Below are positions 7,368 through 15,657 of a stretch of 19,855 nt of DNA, piece after piece (position 1 is the first letter of the stretch; every line of letters starts with the position of its first letter). Location: NCBI GenBank assembly GCA_964384415.1, contig CAYLMV010000073.1:1-19855 (forward strand), written 5' to 3'. This DNA comes from JAGVPT01 sp964384415. GTDB lineage: Bacteria; Bacteroidota; Ignavibacteria; UBA10030; UBA8401. The notes under the pieces are model-generated. The model searched no databases. It saw only the letters and a program-made list of their open reading frames with translations, and was not told where the DNA came from. The translations under genes and the position numbers were made by a program.

Positions 7368-7404
7368 ACTAATAAAAAACCATCCTCTGCAACGAGAATG
7401 GTTT
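7368..7404 (-). terminator. Intrinsic terminator after rho
   Basis: On the minus strand AAACCATTCTC pairs with GAGGATGGTTT (11 pairs, one of them U-G) around a 6-base loop, and is followed by a T-rich tail TTTATTAG that runs on from the stem's TTT. It begins about 28 bases after the rho stop. The tail ends only about eight bases before the next start codon, so the hairpin lies within the leader of the trans-sulfuration gene. Confidence 0.75.
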
Positions 7405-7432
7405 ATGGATAGTGAGATTGCGGTCAGATGGA

Positions 7433-8686
7433 TCAGCTGTTCATCGATTTGAGAAACTCTTTGTTCGCTTTCGTGCCGCGCATTTTCTCCATCAGGAATT
7501 CCATCGCTTCGACGGGGGTGAACTCGCTCAGGAACTTCCGTAAAATCCAGACACGGTTGAGCTCTTCTTCTCCCATCAGGATTTCTTCTTTTCTCGTTCC
7601 AGACCTGTTCACGTCTACGGCCGGGAAGATGCGCTTGTCGCTCAACTTGCGGTCGAGGACAATTTCCATATTGCCGGTGCCTTTGAACTCCTCAAAGATG
7701 ACCTCGTCCATCCGGCTTCCCGTTTCGACAAGGGCCGTGGCGATAATAGTGAGGCTGCCCCCTTCTTCAATATTACGCGCGGCGCCGAAAAACCTTTTGG
7801 GACGATGAAGGGCATTGGCATCGACACCGCCAGAGAGGATCTTGCCCGAGTGCGGGACTACCGTATTGTGGGCGCGCGCCAGACGAGTAATACTATCGAG
7901 CAGAATCACGACGTCGTGCTTCGCTTCCACAAGCCGTTTTGCTTTTTCCAAAACCATATCCGAAACCTGAACGTGCCGCTCCGGCGGCTCGTCAAACGTA
8001 GAGGCAACGACTTCAGCGGTCACCGAACGCTCCATGTCCGTCACTTCTTCGGGACGTTCATCGATGAGAAGCATCATGAGTTTTATCTCTGGGTGATTTC
8101 GCGTGATGCTGTTCGCCATTTTTTGCAAAAGGACGGTCTTGCCGGCCTTCGGGGGCGATACGATCATACCTCGTTGCCCTTTTCCGATCGGACTGAGCAA
8201 GTCAAGAATCCGCATGGCATACTCTCCCGGCGCCGTTTCCAGCTTGATTCGTTCATTTGGATAGAGCGGCGTCAGGTTGTCAAACAAGACTCGATCCCGG
8301 ATCGTATCCGGATTCTCGTCATTGACCGCTTCAACCCTTAACAGGGCGAAGAATCGTTCCCCCTCTTTCGGCGGACGGACTTGCCCGCTGACCGTGTCGC
8401 CTGTCCGCAGGCTGAATTTCTTGATCTGAGAAGGTGAGACGTAGATATCGTCGGGGGAAGGGAGGTAGTTGTAATCGACAGATCTCAAGAAGCCGTACCC
8501 ATCCGGCAGAACTTCGAGCACACCTTTGCTGAACGTCAATCCATCCTTCTCGGTCTGGGCCTCGAGAATCTTGAAGATAAGTTCTTGTTTTCGTAAGTCG
8601 CTGTAGCCCGAAATACTCAGATCCTTTGCGATTTGGTTGAGGTCAGCGATTTTTTTGGACTTTAATTCTGAAATGTCCATTGGCAT
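7433..8686 (-). CDS. rho: Transcription termination factor Rho
   Basis: Hexameric RNA-dependent ATPase/helicase that ends transcription. The 417-residue protein has standard length without the insertions seen in some phyla. It has an N-terminal helical domain (about 1-45), a cold-shock-like RNA-binding domain containing DGYGFLRS at 62-69, the Walker A segment SPPKAGKTVLLQ at 177-188, the Walker B segment VVILLDSITRLARA at 259-272 and the KRFFGAARNIEEGGSLT region at 297-313. The start at 8686 (ATG CCA ATG) is preceded at 10 bases by AGGGA; the second ATG, two codons on, is also possible. It is transcribed from its own promoter next to the folC stop and ends at an intrinsic terminator. Confidence 0.97.
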   Translation of the reverse strand: MPMDISELKSKKIADLNQIAKDLSISGYSDLRKQELIFKILEAQTEKDGLTFSKGVLEVLPDGYGFLRSVDYNYLPSPDDIYVSPSQIKKFSLRTGDTVSGQVRPPKEGERFFALLRVEAVNDENPDTIRDRVLFDNLTPLYPNERIKLETAPGEYAMRILDLLSPIGKGQRGMIVSPPKAGKTVLLQKMANSITRNHPEIKLMMLLIDERPEEVTDMERSVTAEVVASTFDEPPERHVQVSDMVLEKAKRLVEAKHDVVILLDSITRLARAHNTVVPHSGKILSGGVDANALHRPKRFFGAARNIEEGGSLTIIATALVETGSRMDEVIFEEFKGTGNMEIVLDRKLSDKRIFPAVDVNRSGTRKEEILMGEEELNRVWILRKFLSEFTPVEAMEFLMEKMRGTKANKEFLKSMNS

Positions 8687-8870
8687 AAATACAACATCCC
8701 TTCAAATAAAAGAAGATTGTTAAACACGTGGAGAGGTAATTATCACTCGGGCTGAATGCGCCTTAGAAAAGTGCAGGTGCTTGATTGGCTAAGGATTGAT
8801 AATTGGCAACAGACGAGGTGATCTAGAAGTGTTGAACTCTTAACAAAACCCAATTGCTCAGTACTAATTG
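8687..8870 (-). promoter_or_regulatory. Long untranslated leader of rho
   Basis: About 180 bases separate the predicted transcription start from the rho start codon, with no coding frame of interest. One hairpin can be drawn: CCTTAG at 8761-8766 pairs with CTAAGG at 8789-8794 around a 22-base loop. Known rho genes, such as that of Escherichia coli, are autoregulated by termination in the leader; the length here would allow that, but no specific element is recognised. Confidence 0.4.
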
Positions 8871-8875
8871 TATTA

Positions 8876-8904
8876 AATATAGAAGTAATTGATTTGATTG
8901 TCAA
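8876..8904 (-). promoter_or_regulatory. Near-consensus sigma-70-type promoter for rho
   Basis: On the minus strand TTGACA (8904-8899) is followed after exactly 17 bases by TATATT (8881-8876). The -35 box is perfect and the -10 box matches five of six positions. The surroundings are AT-rich, unlike the neighbouring genes. The -35 box contains the TGA stop codon of folC. Confidence 0.7.
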
Positions 8905-10205
8905 GACTTTTTTGACCGGAGGTGCCTGCGCAGCGACTCGAGAGCCTCTCCTGCGATATAGTGCGAACCACAGATCATTAGTAGATCGTTTTTGTTCTGA
9001 TTCCTCAAGGCCTTCTCAACGGCGCTTGCGACACTGGAGCATGATTGCGCTTTGCATTTCCTTGCACGGAAGAGAGCAGAAATAGTCTCAGCAGGGAGGG
9101 CCCTTTCCATGTCTGGTCTGACCGCAAAGACCTCTGGCTTCAACAACGCAAGCGACCGGATCATGGGCCGGTACTCTTTGTCCCCCATGACGCCAAATAC
9201 AATAACAGTTTTTCCACGCCGGTAGTTTCTCAAAGTCTCGACCGTGGCAGAAATCCCGCTGGGATTGTGGCCGACATCAAGGATAATAAGAGGCTCCTTC
9301 CGGAGAATCTCAAACCTCCCGCGCAAGCCCGTCAACCGACGAACTCCTCTCAATCCCATCCGAAAAGCCTCCCGCGGAATAATCATACCTCCCGCCTGAA
9401 GACACTCGAGAGCCGTAATCGCCAGCGCCGCATTCTTGATCTGATGGCTGCCCAGCAAAGGAATCCTCAGATTCTCGTACCGGCCGAATCCCGTCTGGAT
9501 TGTAACCATTTGGAAGTCAAGATTTTGAGCGGTATTCGTTTTGGTTTTCAAAGACGGAGCAACAATCAACCGTGAGCGCTTCCGAATGGCGATGCTCCGA
9601 AGTTCCCTCATCACTTCCTTCTTTTGTACCGAAGTCACGCAAGGAGTCTGCGGCTTGATAATTCCCCCCTTTTCATAAGCGATCGCCTTGAGTGTTCTCC
9701 CGAGTTGACGTGTATGATCTCTGCCGATTGATGTGATGACCGAGACTTCAGGAGAGAGCACATTCGTCGCATCCAATCTCCCTCCGAGTCCCGTCTCGAC
9801 GACGGCTATATCGACCTTCTCGTCGGCAAAATATTCGAATGCGACTGCAGTCGTCGCCTCAAAGAAGGTAGCTTTCAACGAATCGATCGTCGGCCTGAGT
9901 TTTCGAATATAGTAGATGAGCTCGTCATCCGAAATCATCTTCCCGTTGATGCGAATCCGTTCGTTGAAAAGTGTGATATGGGGAGAAGTATAGAGTCCGG
10001 TCTTGTACCCGGCGGCCTGGAGTACCGCGGCAATCATCGATGAGGTCGAACCTTTGCCGTTTGTTCCGGCAATATGGACGCTGGGAAACTTTTTCTGAGG
10101 GTTGCCGCAATGGCGCAGCAAAGTCCGGATATTGCTCAGCCCGAACTTCATTCCGAAGTATTGCAGACCGTAGAGATAATCAAGTATTGGTTGAGTTGAT
10201 TTCAA
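8901..10205 (-). CDS. folC: Bifunctional folylpolyglutamate synthase / dihydrofolate synthase
   Basis: ATP-dependent ligase of the Mur ligase superfamily that adds glutamate to dihydropteroate and folates. The 434-residue sequence shows YGMKFGLSN-like text near 17-25, the ATP loop HIAGTNGKGSTS at 44-55, TSPHITLFNERI at 73-84, ETGLGGRLDATN further on and LDVGHNPSG in the C-terminal domain. The only start that preserves the family N-terminus is a TTG at 10205; the first in-frame ATG is 18 codons further in and would remove the helix that precedes the substrate pocket. No ribosome binding site is visible. It lies 25 bases after pyrD and is probably co-transcribed with it. With folE in the window this is the second pterin/folate gene, although in a different transcription unit. 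Confidence 0.95.
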   Translation of the reverse strand: MKSTQPILDYLYGLQYFGMKFGLSNIRTLLRHCGNPQKKFPSVHIAGTNGKGSTSSMIAAVLQAAGYKTGLYTSPHITLFNERIRINGKMISDDELIYYIRKLRPTIDSLKATFFEATTAVAFEYFADEKVDIAVVETGLGGRLDATNVLSPEVSVITSIGRDHTRQLGRTLKAIAYEKGGIIKPQTPCVTSVQKKEVMRELRSIAIRKRSRLIVAPSLKTKTNTAQNLDFQMVTIQTGFGRYENLRIPLLGSHQIKNAALAITALECLQAGGMIIPREAFRMGLRGVRRLTGLRGRFEILRKEPLIILDVGHNPSGISATVETLRNYRRGKTVIVFGVMGDKEYRPMIRSLALLKPEVFAVRPDMERALPAETISALFRARKCKAQSCSSVASAVEKALRNQNKNDLLMICGSHYIAGEALESLRRHLRSKKS

Positions 10206-10230
10206 GGCGGGTAATGATGGAGTGTTAAAG

Positions 10231-11172
10231 CTACAGCCAGCTCTGAATAACCGACACGCTCGAATCCGCGATCATCGCACCGACCAATTGGGAAACATCG
10301 GCTATTGAATGAGATTCGCAGTACCGCGCGATGCCTTCCGTCAGCTCAACGGCGGCGTTCGGATTCACAAAATTTGCCGTGCCGACCTGGACAGCACTCG
10401 CCCCCGCTAAAAAGAACTCGATCGCATCCTCCCAGGTAGAAATCCCACCTATGCCAAAAATCGGAACCTTCACTGCCTTGTACGTCTCGAACACTTTCGC
10501 GAGCGCTATCGGCTTGATCGCGGGACCTGAGAGCCCGCCCGTAACGGTGGACAATTTCGGCTTCTTCGTATGGATGTTCACCGCCATCCCGATGAGTGTG
10601 TTAATGACCGAGACCGCATCAGCGCCCTCCGCTTCTGCAGCGCGTGCAAACTCCGAGATATGCGTTACGTTCGGCGTCAGTTTCATGATGAGGGGCTTTT
10701 GTGTCCTCTTCCGCAGCTCCTTCGTGATTAATGAAACCATGGACACATCAGTTCCAAAACTTAAGCCTCCTTCTTTCACATTCGGGCAGGAGACATTGAT
10801 CTCGAACCCGTCGACGCGTTTGTGAGGATCGAGTGCCTCGAGCACGCTGCAATATTCCTCGACACTGCTCGCAGCAATGTTAGCGATGACGGCGCACGCG
10901 TGTCCGCTGAGCACCGGAATTTTTTCATCAATGAATTTCTGAACACCGATATTCGCCAGACCGATCGAGTTCAGCATTCCGGCCGATGTTTCCGCAATCC
11001 TGGCGGGCGGATTGCCGTCGCGCGGCTTTAGGGAGAGAGACTTCGTCATGATCCCGCCGAGCTTCCCGATGTCGGTAAGATCAGCGACTTCGTTCCCGTA
11101 TCCGAACGTGCCGGAGGCAACGAAGATCCGGTTGTTGAATCGAACGTTTCTGAGAATAAATGATTCTGTCAT
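10231..11172 (-). CDS. pyrD: Dihydroorotate dehydrogenase, class 1B catalytic subunit
   Basis: Oxidises dihydroorotate to orotate in pyrimidine synthesis, cytosolic, with electrons leaving through PyrK to NAD+. It is 313 residues long. The FMN-barrel motifs are GTFGYG at 21-26, TKSLSLKPRDGNP at 43-55, NSIGLAN at 68-74, the active-site segment INVSCPNVKEGG with Cys129 as catalytic base (class 1 feature; class 2 uses serine), MKLTPN, NTLIGMAV and the phosphate-binding end GIGGISTWEDAIEF and GASAVQVGTA. Placement immediately after pyrK (three-base spacer) confirms class 1B. Confidence 0.96.
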   Translation of the reverse strand: MTESFILRNVRFNNRIFVASGTFGYGNEVADLTDIGKLGGIMTKSLSLKPRDGNPPARIAETSAGMLNSIGLANIGVQKFIDEKIPVLSGHACAVIANIAASSVEEYCSVLEALDPHKRVDGFEINVSCPNVKEGGLSFGTDVSMVSLITKELRKRTQKPLIMKLTPNVTHISEFARAAEAEGADAVSVINTLIGMAVNIHTKKPKLSTVTGGLSGPAIKPIALAKVFETYKAVKVPIFGIGGISTWEDAIEFFLAGASAVQVGTANFVNPNAAVELTEGIARYCESHSIADVSQLVGAMIADSSVSVIQSWL

Positions 11173-11175
11173 GCT

Positions 11176-11943
11176 CTAAAAACTTACTGTGGATGCCTCA
11201 AACACTGGACCGTCGCTGCAGACAAGTTCGAATTTCTTCTTACCTTCTATCGTTTGGACCGGGCAGCCCTGGCACAACCCGATGCCGCACGCCATTTCGC
11301 CCTCGAGCGCCAAATAACATTCAATGCTTTTATCGCGTGCAAATTCCTTCAACGCCCGCATCATCGGCAGCGGTCCGCAGGAGAAAATGCGGGGCCGCTC
11401 GACAGTCGCGGTTTTCAGAAACCTCCCGAGAAGATCGACAACCGTTCCGTGCAATCCTTCGCTCCCATCGTCGGTCGCCACATGGACAGGATCCAGGCCG
11501 CTCCGAACAATTTGCGACGCGGTCCTCGCCCCAAGGAAGGCGATCCTCTTTTTCTTGATGGGAATGAGCGCATTCAAAAAAGGAAGAGCCGCCACTCCAA
11601 GACCTCCTGCGACGAGCAGCGCTGTGCCAAAGCCATCGTCTTTGTATGGAAACACTCCTCTTCCGAGAGGCCCAAGCACATCGAGATTTTCGCCGACGGC
11701 CATTTCCGCCAGGAGTTTCGTTCCCCGACCGACCACGTTAAAGATGATCGAGACATTGTCTTTGTCGACTGCATAGATGCTGAATGGCCGGCGAAGGAGC
11801 GGTCCCCGTGCATCTTCGACTTTTACATTGACAAATTGTCCCGGCTCCGCCTGCCCGGCAATCTTCTGTGAACGAAAGGCGAGCTGGAAAATATTTGGAG
11901 CGATCTCTTCGACAAAGTGAACGGGAGCGTGTTCTTGAACCAT
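11176..11943 (-). CDS. pyrK: Dihydroorotate dehydrogenase electron transfer subunit
   Basis: FAD and 2Fe-2S protein that passes electrons from PyrD to NAD+. The 255-residue sequence has the ferredoxin-reductase fold: FAD-binding RRPFSIY at 51-57, GPLGRGV at 91-97, the nucleotide-binding VAGGLGVAALPF at 111-122 and SCGPLPMM at 188-195. The C-terminal cluster ligands Cys219, Cys224, Cys227 and Cys242 are in the PyrK pattern CGIGLCQGC followed by a distant VCSDGPVF. The gene is 26 bases after the TPR lipoprotein and 3 bases before pyrD, so translation is probably coupled with pyrD. Confidence 0.96.
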   Translation of the reverse strand: MVQEHAPVHFVEEIAPNIFQLAFRSQKIAGQAEPGQFVNVKVEDARGPLLRRPFSIYAVDKDNVSIIFNVVGRGTKLLAEMAVGENLDVLGPLGRGVFPYKDDGFGTALLVAGGLGVAALPFLNALIPIKKKRIAFLGARTASQIVRSGLDPVHVATDDGSEGLHGTVVDLLGRFLKTATVERPRIFSCGPLPMMRALKEFARDKSIECYLALEGEMACGIGLCQGCPVQTIEGKKKFELVCSDGPVFEASTVSF

Positions 11944-11969
11944 GCGTTTCAGCGACGTCTCGTTAGGTC

Positions 11970-14015
11970 TTACGGCTTCTGTTGCTTTATTCCCTGGCTC
12001 CGGGTAGAATCGGCGGCCGGTGTCTGTGCTTTCTTGTCTTCTTCCTCTTTCTTCTTTTTCTCTTCCTTTTCAAGTTTTGCTTTTTGCTCTGCCTCTAACC
12101 TTGCTGCGTCTTCTTCCTGTAGTTTTGGCCTGACGGCGAGGGCGAACTCAGACTTCGGATATACTGCGACGAGCCTCCTGTAGACGGCGCTCGCGCTATC
12201 CTCTTCTTCAAGCCTATTCTCATAGAGCCAGCCGATTGCATACAGTGCCTTGGGGGAAAACGGAGAGGAACCGCCTTCCCGGACAATCTTATATAAGTAC
12301 GGCAGCGCGCTGTCCGAATGCTCACCATCCATGTATTCTTCCGCGTGGCGATACAGCGCTTCAGCGGGATCCGGCGCTCTCTCCAGCAAAGGGATGCCCA
12401 AAATCCGCCGGGATTCCTGGGCATACGGCGACTCGGGATATTGCGCGATGACGGATCGGTAGAGCGAGTCGACAATTCTCTTGTCCGTCGCTCCTGACGT
12501 GCGGGCAATCTCGGCTAAAGTGAAGAGCGATCGTTCTGCAAATTCACTTTTCCCCCCTTCATCGATGACCCGCTGGAACCAATACAGGGCTGAGTCCTGG
12601 CGGTCAATCTCAAGGTAAAAAATGCCCGCAAGTTCGAACCGCGCCTTGGTGATGAGATGACGGAGAGAATCAACGCTCTCAATCTCCTGGGCCAGCAGCC
12701 GTTTTTCCAGTTGCGTTCTGGCGGAATCGACACGCGCGAGCGAATCCGCACTCCCTGTGCGCAGTGAATCGGTGGCCAACCGCACTGAATCCCGCTTCGC
12801 TGGCCTTCCCTTGATCATTACAATGATGCTGTCGTAACGGTGCAGGTCCGATCGAAGCGAAAAATACTTGACAAAAGCGTCAGCCTTTCTGGCGGCTTCT
12901 GCGTTCGTTGTCGCCGTTGCAGATTCGCTTCTCGACCTGTTATAATACCCTGCCGCCGACTGATAGTTCTCTTTATTGAGCTCGTAGATCTTTCCAAGCC
13001 TGAAGTAAGCCTGGGCCGCATCTTCGGTCTTCGCAAAAGCAGTGTCGACGTACGAATATTTCTTGATGGCCTCATCAAGCTTGTTCTGCGCTTCGTAGAG
13101 TCTGCCGATCTCATAATGGATTTTCGAGAAGTATTCAGCGTTCTTCGCATCCCCCGCGAGATCGATGAGTCTCTCCATTGCCTCCGTGTATTGCTGCAAT
13201 CTCACAAGGACCCTAATCCGTTCGAACTCGGCGGTAAACGAGGTCGCGTAGTTCGGGCTATAATCTCCGACCGTTCCGAACGCCTTTTCAGCCTGCTGCA
13301 GATCTCCCTTTTGGCGGTAGCAGTAGCCCATTTGCAGCTCGGTCTCTGCATTCATCTTATCATCGCTGGAAATATCCAGCGAACGTTGATAGTACTCGAT
13401 GGCCCTGTCATAGTTATTGTTGACGTAGTAATACTTCCCAAGCTCGGCAGATGCGGCCCCTGCGATCGACTTCTCGTGAAGTCCGGCAGCTTTGGTATAG
13501 AGCTGGTCGAGCGACTGTATTCCTTCGTCGTATCGCTTCTGGCGGATGAGCGAGCGGCCGTACCACAATTCTGCCTCAAGGAGAAGATCGCTGTCGGGAT
13601 ACTTCGCAAAGAGTTCAAGAAATTTTCGTTCGGCATGAAGGTCGTCCCCGAGATAAAAATACGATTTGCCGATCATGAAGAGCGCATCGTCGACCCATTT
13701 GCTCGTCGGATAGAAGCTCAGGAGCTTCGAAGCTTTTTCGATCGCAAGGTTGAACTTTGCTTTTGAGTCTCCGGGCAGCACGGGCGATGCCCCTTGCGGG
13801 CTTTGCTTTCCCGCTGAGGACTCTTGCTGGTCAAGAATCTGTTTTTCGCCGTCATCGAAGGCTTTCTTTGCGTTGTAGTACGTATTGAAGTACGCGACCG
13901 TGTTGACATAGCGCTGGTGCACGAAATCAGCACCCGCATTGTACATCTGACATCCCTGAAACAAGAGAAGAAGACCGAGGAGGCAAATTGAAGATCGGCG
14001 GGGTAGTCTACGCAT
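11970..14015 (-). CDS. TPR-repeat lipoprotein, possibly PorW/SprE-like
   Basis: A 681-residue exported protein. Residues 1-22 form a lipoprotein-type signal: positively charged MRRLPRRSS, a leucine-rich core and FQGC, predicting acylation at Cys22. Just after it, VNTVAYFNTYYNAKKAFDDG resembles the N-terminus of the PorW/SprE lipoproteins of the type IX secretion system. Then come many TPR-like repeats (for example around YFLGDDLHAERKF, YYVNNNYDRAIEYYQRSL and YRQKGDLQQAEKAF). The last 45 residues are a highly charged Lys/Glu-rich tail with low complexity. TPR lipoproteins of this kind act as scaffolds at the outer membrane. It is the first gene of the run pyrK - pyrD - folC. The PorW/SprE call is inferred; a general TPR lipoprotein is certain. 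Confidence 0.8.
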   Translation of the reverse strand: MRRLPRRSSICLLGLLLLFQGCQMYNAGADFVHQRYVNTVAYFNTYYNAKKAFDDGEKQILDQQESSAGKQSPQGASPVLPGDSKAKFNLAIEKASKLLSFYPTSKWVDDALFMIGKSYFYLGDDLHAERKFLELFAKYPDSDLLLEAELWYGRSLIRQKRYDEGIQSLDQLYTKAAGLHEKSIAGAASAELGKYYYVNNNYDRAIEYYQRSLDISSDDKMNAETELQMGYCYRQKGDLQQAEKAFGTVGDYSPNYATSFTAEFERIRVLVRLQQYTEAMERLIDLAGDAKNAEYFSKIHYEIGRLYEAQNKLDEAIKKYSYVDTAFAKTEDAAQAYFRLGKIYELNKENYQSAAGYYNRSRSESATATTNAEAARKADAFVKYFSLRSDLHRYDSIIVMIKGRPAKRDSVRLATDSLRTGSADSLARVDSARTQLEKRLLAQEIESVDSLRHLITKARFELAGIFYLEIDRQDSALYWFQRVIDEGGKSEFAERSLFTLAEIARTSGATDKRIVDSLYRSVIAQYPESPYAQESRRILGIPLLERAPDPAEALYRHAEEYMDGEHSDSALPYLYKIVREGGSSPFSPKALYAIGWLYENRLEEEDSASAVYRRLVAVYPKSEFALAVRPKLQEEDAARLEAEQKAKLEKEEKKKKEEEDKKAQTPAADSTRSQGIKQQKP

Positions 14016-14036
14016 CGTTATTCCCTTCTAGTTGGT

Positions 14037-14065
14037 AAGATAGCCAATCGAAGATTCTTTATCAA
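14037..14065 (-). promoter_or_regulatory. Candidate promoter of the TPR lipoprotein - pyrK - pyrD - folC run
   Basis: On the minus strand TTGATA (14065-14060) and TATCTT (14042-14037) are separated by exactly 17 bases, 21 bases before the start codon of the lipoprotein gene. A ribosome binding site AGAAGGGA follows at suitable distance. The -10 box matches the consensus at four of six positions only. Confidence 0.4.
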
Positions 14066-14152
14066 GGAGCGCGTTCTTAAACCTAATCCTCTGCGTTCTG
14101 TCGAACTGAATGAAGGATAATCACGTCATCAAAACATTTCCAGGAGATCAGT

Positions 14153-14623
14153 ATGAAAACATTCCTCGTTGCACTCCTCGTCGCGGGATGCTTCGGCTAC
14201 TTACCCGCTCAGGATCGCCCCGAAGCGCCGCCGGCGGACAAGCGCATGGAACACATGCGGAGACCGGACATTTTTGCCAAGCTGAAACTTACCGACGAGC
14301 AAAAAACACAGTTCAAGGATCTGAGGTTTGAAACCATGAAGAAAGAAATTGACCTCCGGTCTAAGCTCGCTCTATCGAACCTTGAGCTGGGACGTCTCGT
14401 TTCGGCCGAGGATCCGGATAAAGATGCCATCCAAAAGAAAATTACCGAGATCGCTGCAAGTAAGACAGCGTTAGCGTTGAACAAATTGAACGGCTGGTTC
14501 GATGTGAACAAGATCCTCACGCCGGATCAACAAAAGATATGGCGAGGAGAACTTCGAACCAGAGTGATGGAACATGTGGGCCGCGAGGATGAACCGGGCA
14601 TGAATCATGCTCGCCACGAGTAA
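14153..14623 (+). CDS. Spy/CpxP-like periplasmic protein
   Basis: A 156-residue exported helical protein. The signal peptide is about residues 1-20, ending LPAQ; a lipoprotein reading with Cys13 (VAGC) is possible but the signal would be short. Two LTxxQ-type motifs mark the Spy/CpxP family: LTDEQ at 46-50 and LTPDQ at 122-126, with a long charged helix between them. The family includes periplasmic chaperones and metal-stress sensors such as CpxP and CnrX-like proteins. Clusters of His and Met near the ends (around RMEHMRR and at the C-terminus GMNHARHE) could bind metal, which is inference. The ribosome binding site AGGAG lies nine bases before the ATG. It is the only complete plus-strand gene here and stands alone, divergent from the TPR lipoprotein. 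Confidence 0.8.
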   Translation: MKTFLVALLVAGCFGYLPAQDRPEAPPADKRMEHMRRPDIFAKLKLTDEQKTQFKDLRFETMKKEIDLRSKLALSNLELGRLVSAEDPDKDAIQKKITEIAASKTALALNKLNGWFDVNKILTPDQQKIWRGELRTRVMEHVGREDEPGMNHARHE

Positions 14624-14697
14624 TCGCGTGCCGAGGCCGGACGATTGGAAACGACAGAAGCATGTCGACCTATGCCGTTTTCGTTTGCCGGATTCCC

Positions 14698-15654
14698 TCA
14701 GTACCCTTTTGTTTTATCCACAACGGTGCCCAGCGGGCGTCCGTCGAGATACCGTCTCAAGTTGTCAATGAATATTTCGGTTAATAAGTGGGAATAGTGC
14801 GGGATTGGACCGCCGATATGAGGCGTGATGAAGAGGTTTTTTGTTTTCCATAATGGATTATTTGCCGGGAGCGGCTCTTCTTCGAATGTATCGAGCGCCG
14901 CAGCTTTGATCGTTCCATTTTCGAGAGCCTTGATGAGAGCCTGTGCGTCCACGGATGCTCCCCTGCCCAGATTGTAAAACACCGCCGTAGACTTCATTTT
15001 CCGAAATTCTTTTTCTCCAAACATCCGAGTAGTTTCCGGCGTCAGAGGGGTTACGTTGACGATGTGATCCGCAGACTCCAATAATTTCCCGAGCTGCGCG
15101 GGCGGAAGCACCTCATCGACGTTCTCATCTGGCACCGGATCTCTTTTTGTCGCCACGACATTCATGCCGAATCCGCGGGCCACTTTGGCAATGTGCGATC
15201 CGATTGAACCTAACCCGACGATCCCCAATGTCTTGCCCACCAGCGTATCGGACTCACGTATCAACGAAACCGTCCACTCGCTTCCCTTCTGAAGATCGTG
15301 GTATGCGTAAAGCCTCCGCGAGATACCGATCATAAGCCCGAAGAGAAGCTCCGCCATTTGATGCTTGTGCATGCCCCGTGAGCAGCAAAGCACGACGTCG
15401 CTCTTCAATAATTCCGGATACAGAAAGCGGTCGGCGCCGACGGTCGATATTTGAACCCAGCGAAGCCGAGGCATGGCCAGAAGTATTTCTTTCGGGATAT
15501 CTCCGAACAGAATCTCCGCCTCCGGATATCGTTCCTTTGCTCCCTCGGCGGCAGGTTCGTAGAAGACCTGGAGGTCGCGGGAAACATCGGTGATTCGTTC
15601 GAGCTGGTTGTCCGATAGTTTGTATGTAATCAAAACCCGATGCGGGACGCTCAT
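14698..15654 (-). CDS. D-2-hydroxyacid dehydrogenase (NAD-binding)
   Basis: A 318-residue oxidoreductase of the D-isomer-specific 2-hydroxyacid dehydrogenase family (glyoxylate, hydroxypyruvate, phosphoglycerate or phenylpyruvate-type substrates). The nucleotide fold GIVGLGSIGSHIA is at 144-156. The catalytic trio is visible: Arg231 in NLGRGASVD, Glu260 in FEEEPLP and His279 in TPHIGG. There is no C-terminal ACT domain, so it is unlikely to be the standard serine-pathway SerA. Substrate unknown. It is the last gene of the eight-gene minus-strand run, three bases after the ferredoxin-NADP reductase stop, and converges with the Spy-like gene. Confidence 0.88.
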   Translation of the reverse strand: MSVPHRVLITYKLSDNQLERITDVSRDLQVFYEPAAEGAKERYPEAEILFGDIPKEILLAMPRLRWVQISTVGADRFLYPELLKSDVVLCCSRGMHKHQMAELLFGLMIGISRRLYAYHDLQKGSEWTVSLIRESDTLVGKTLGIVGLGSIGSHIAKVARGFGMNVVATKRDPVPDENVDEVLPPAQLGKLLESADHIVNVTPLTPETTRMFGEKEFRKMKSTAVFYNLGRGASVDAQALIKALENGTIKAAALDTFEEEPLPANNPLWKTKNLFITPHIGGPIPHYSHLLTEIFIDNLRRYLDGRPLGTVVDKTKGY

Positions 15655-15657
15655 TAA

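Noticed and set aside
12840..13766. 308-codon open frame on the plus strand
   Set aside because: Antisense to the TPR lipoprotein; repetitive composition of the TPR gene keeps the opposite frame open, and no ribosome binding site or motif supports it.
14652..14667. Small hairpin (CGACA with TGTCG) between the convergent Spy-like and hydroxyacid dehydrogenase genes
   Set aside because: A five-pair stem without a clear T-tail on either strand; it may help termination but cannot be separated from chance.
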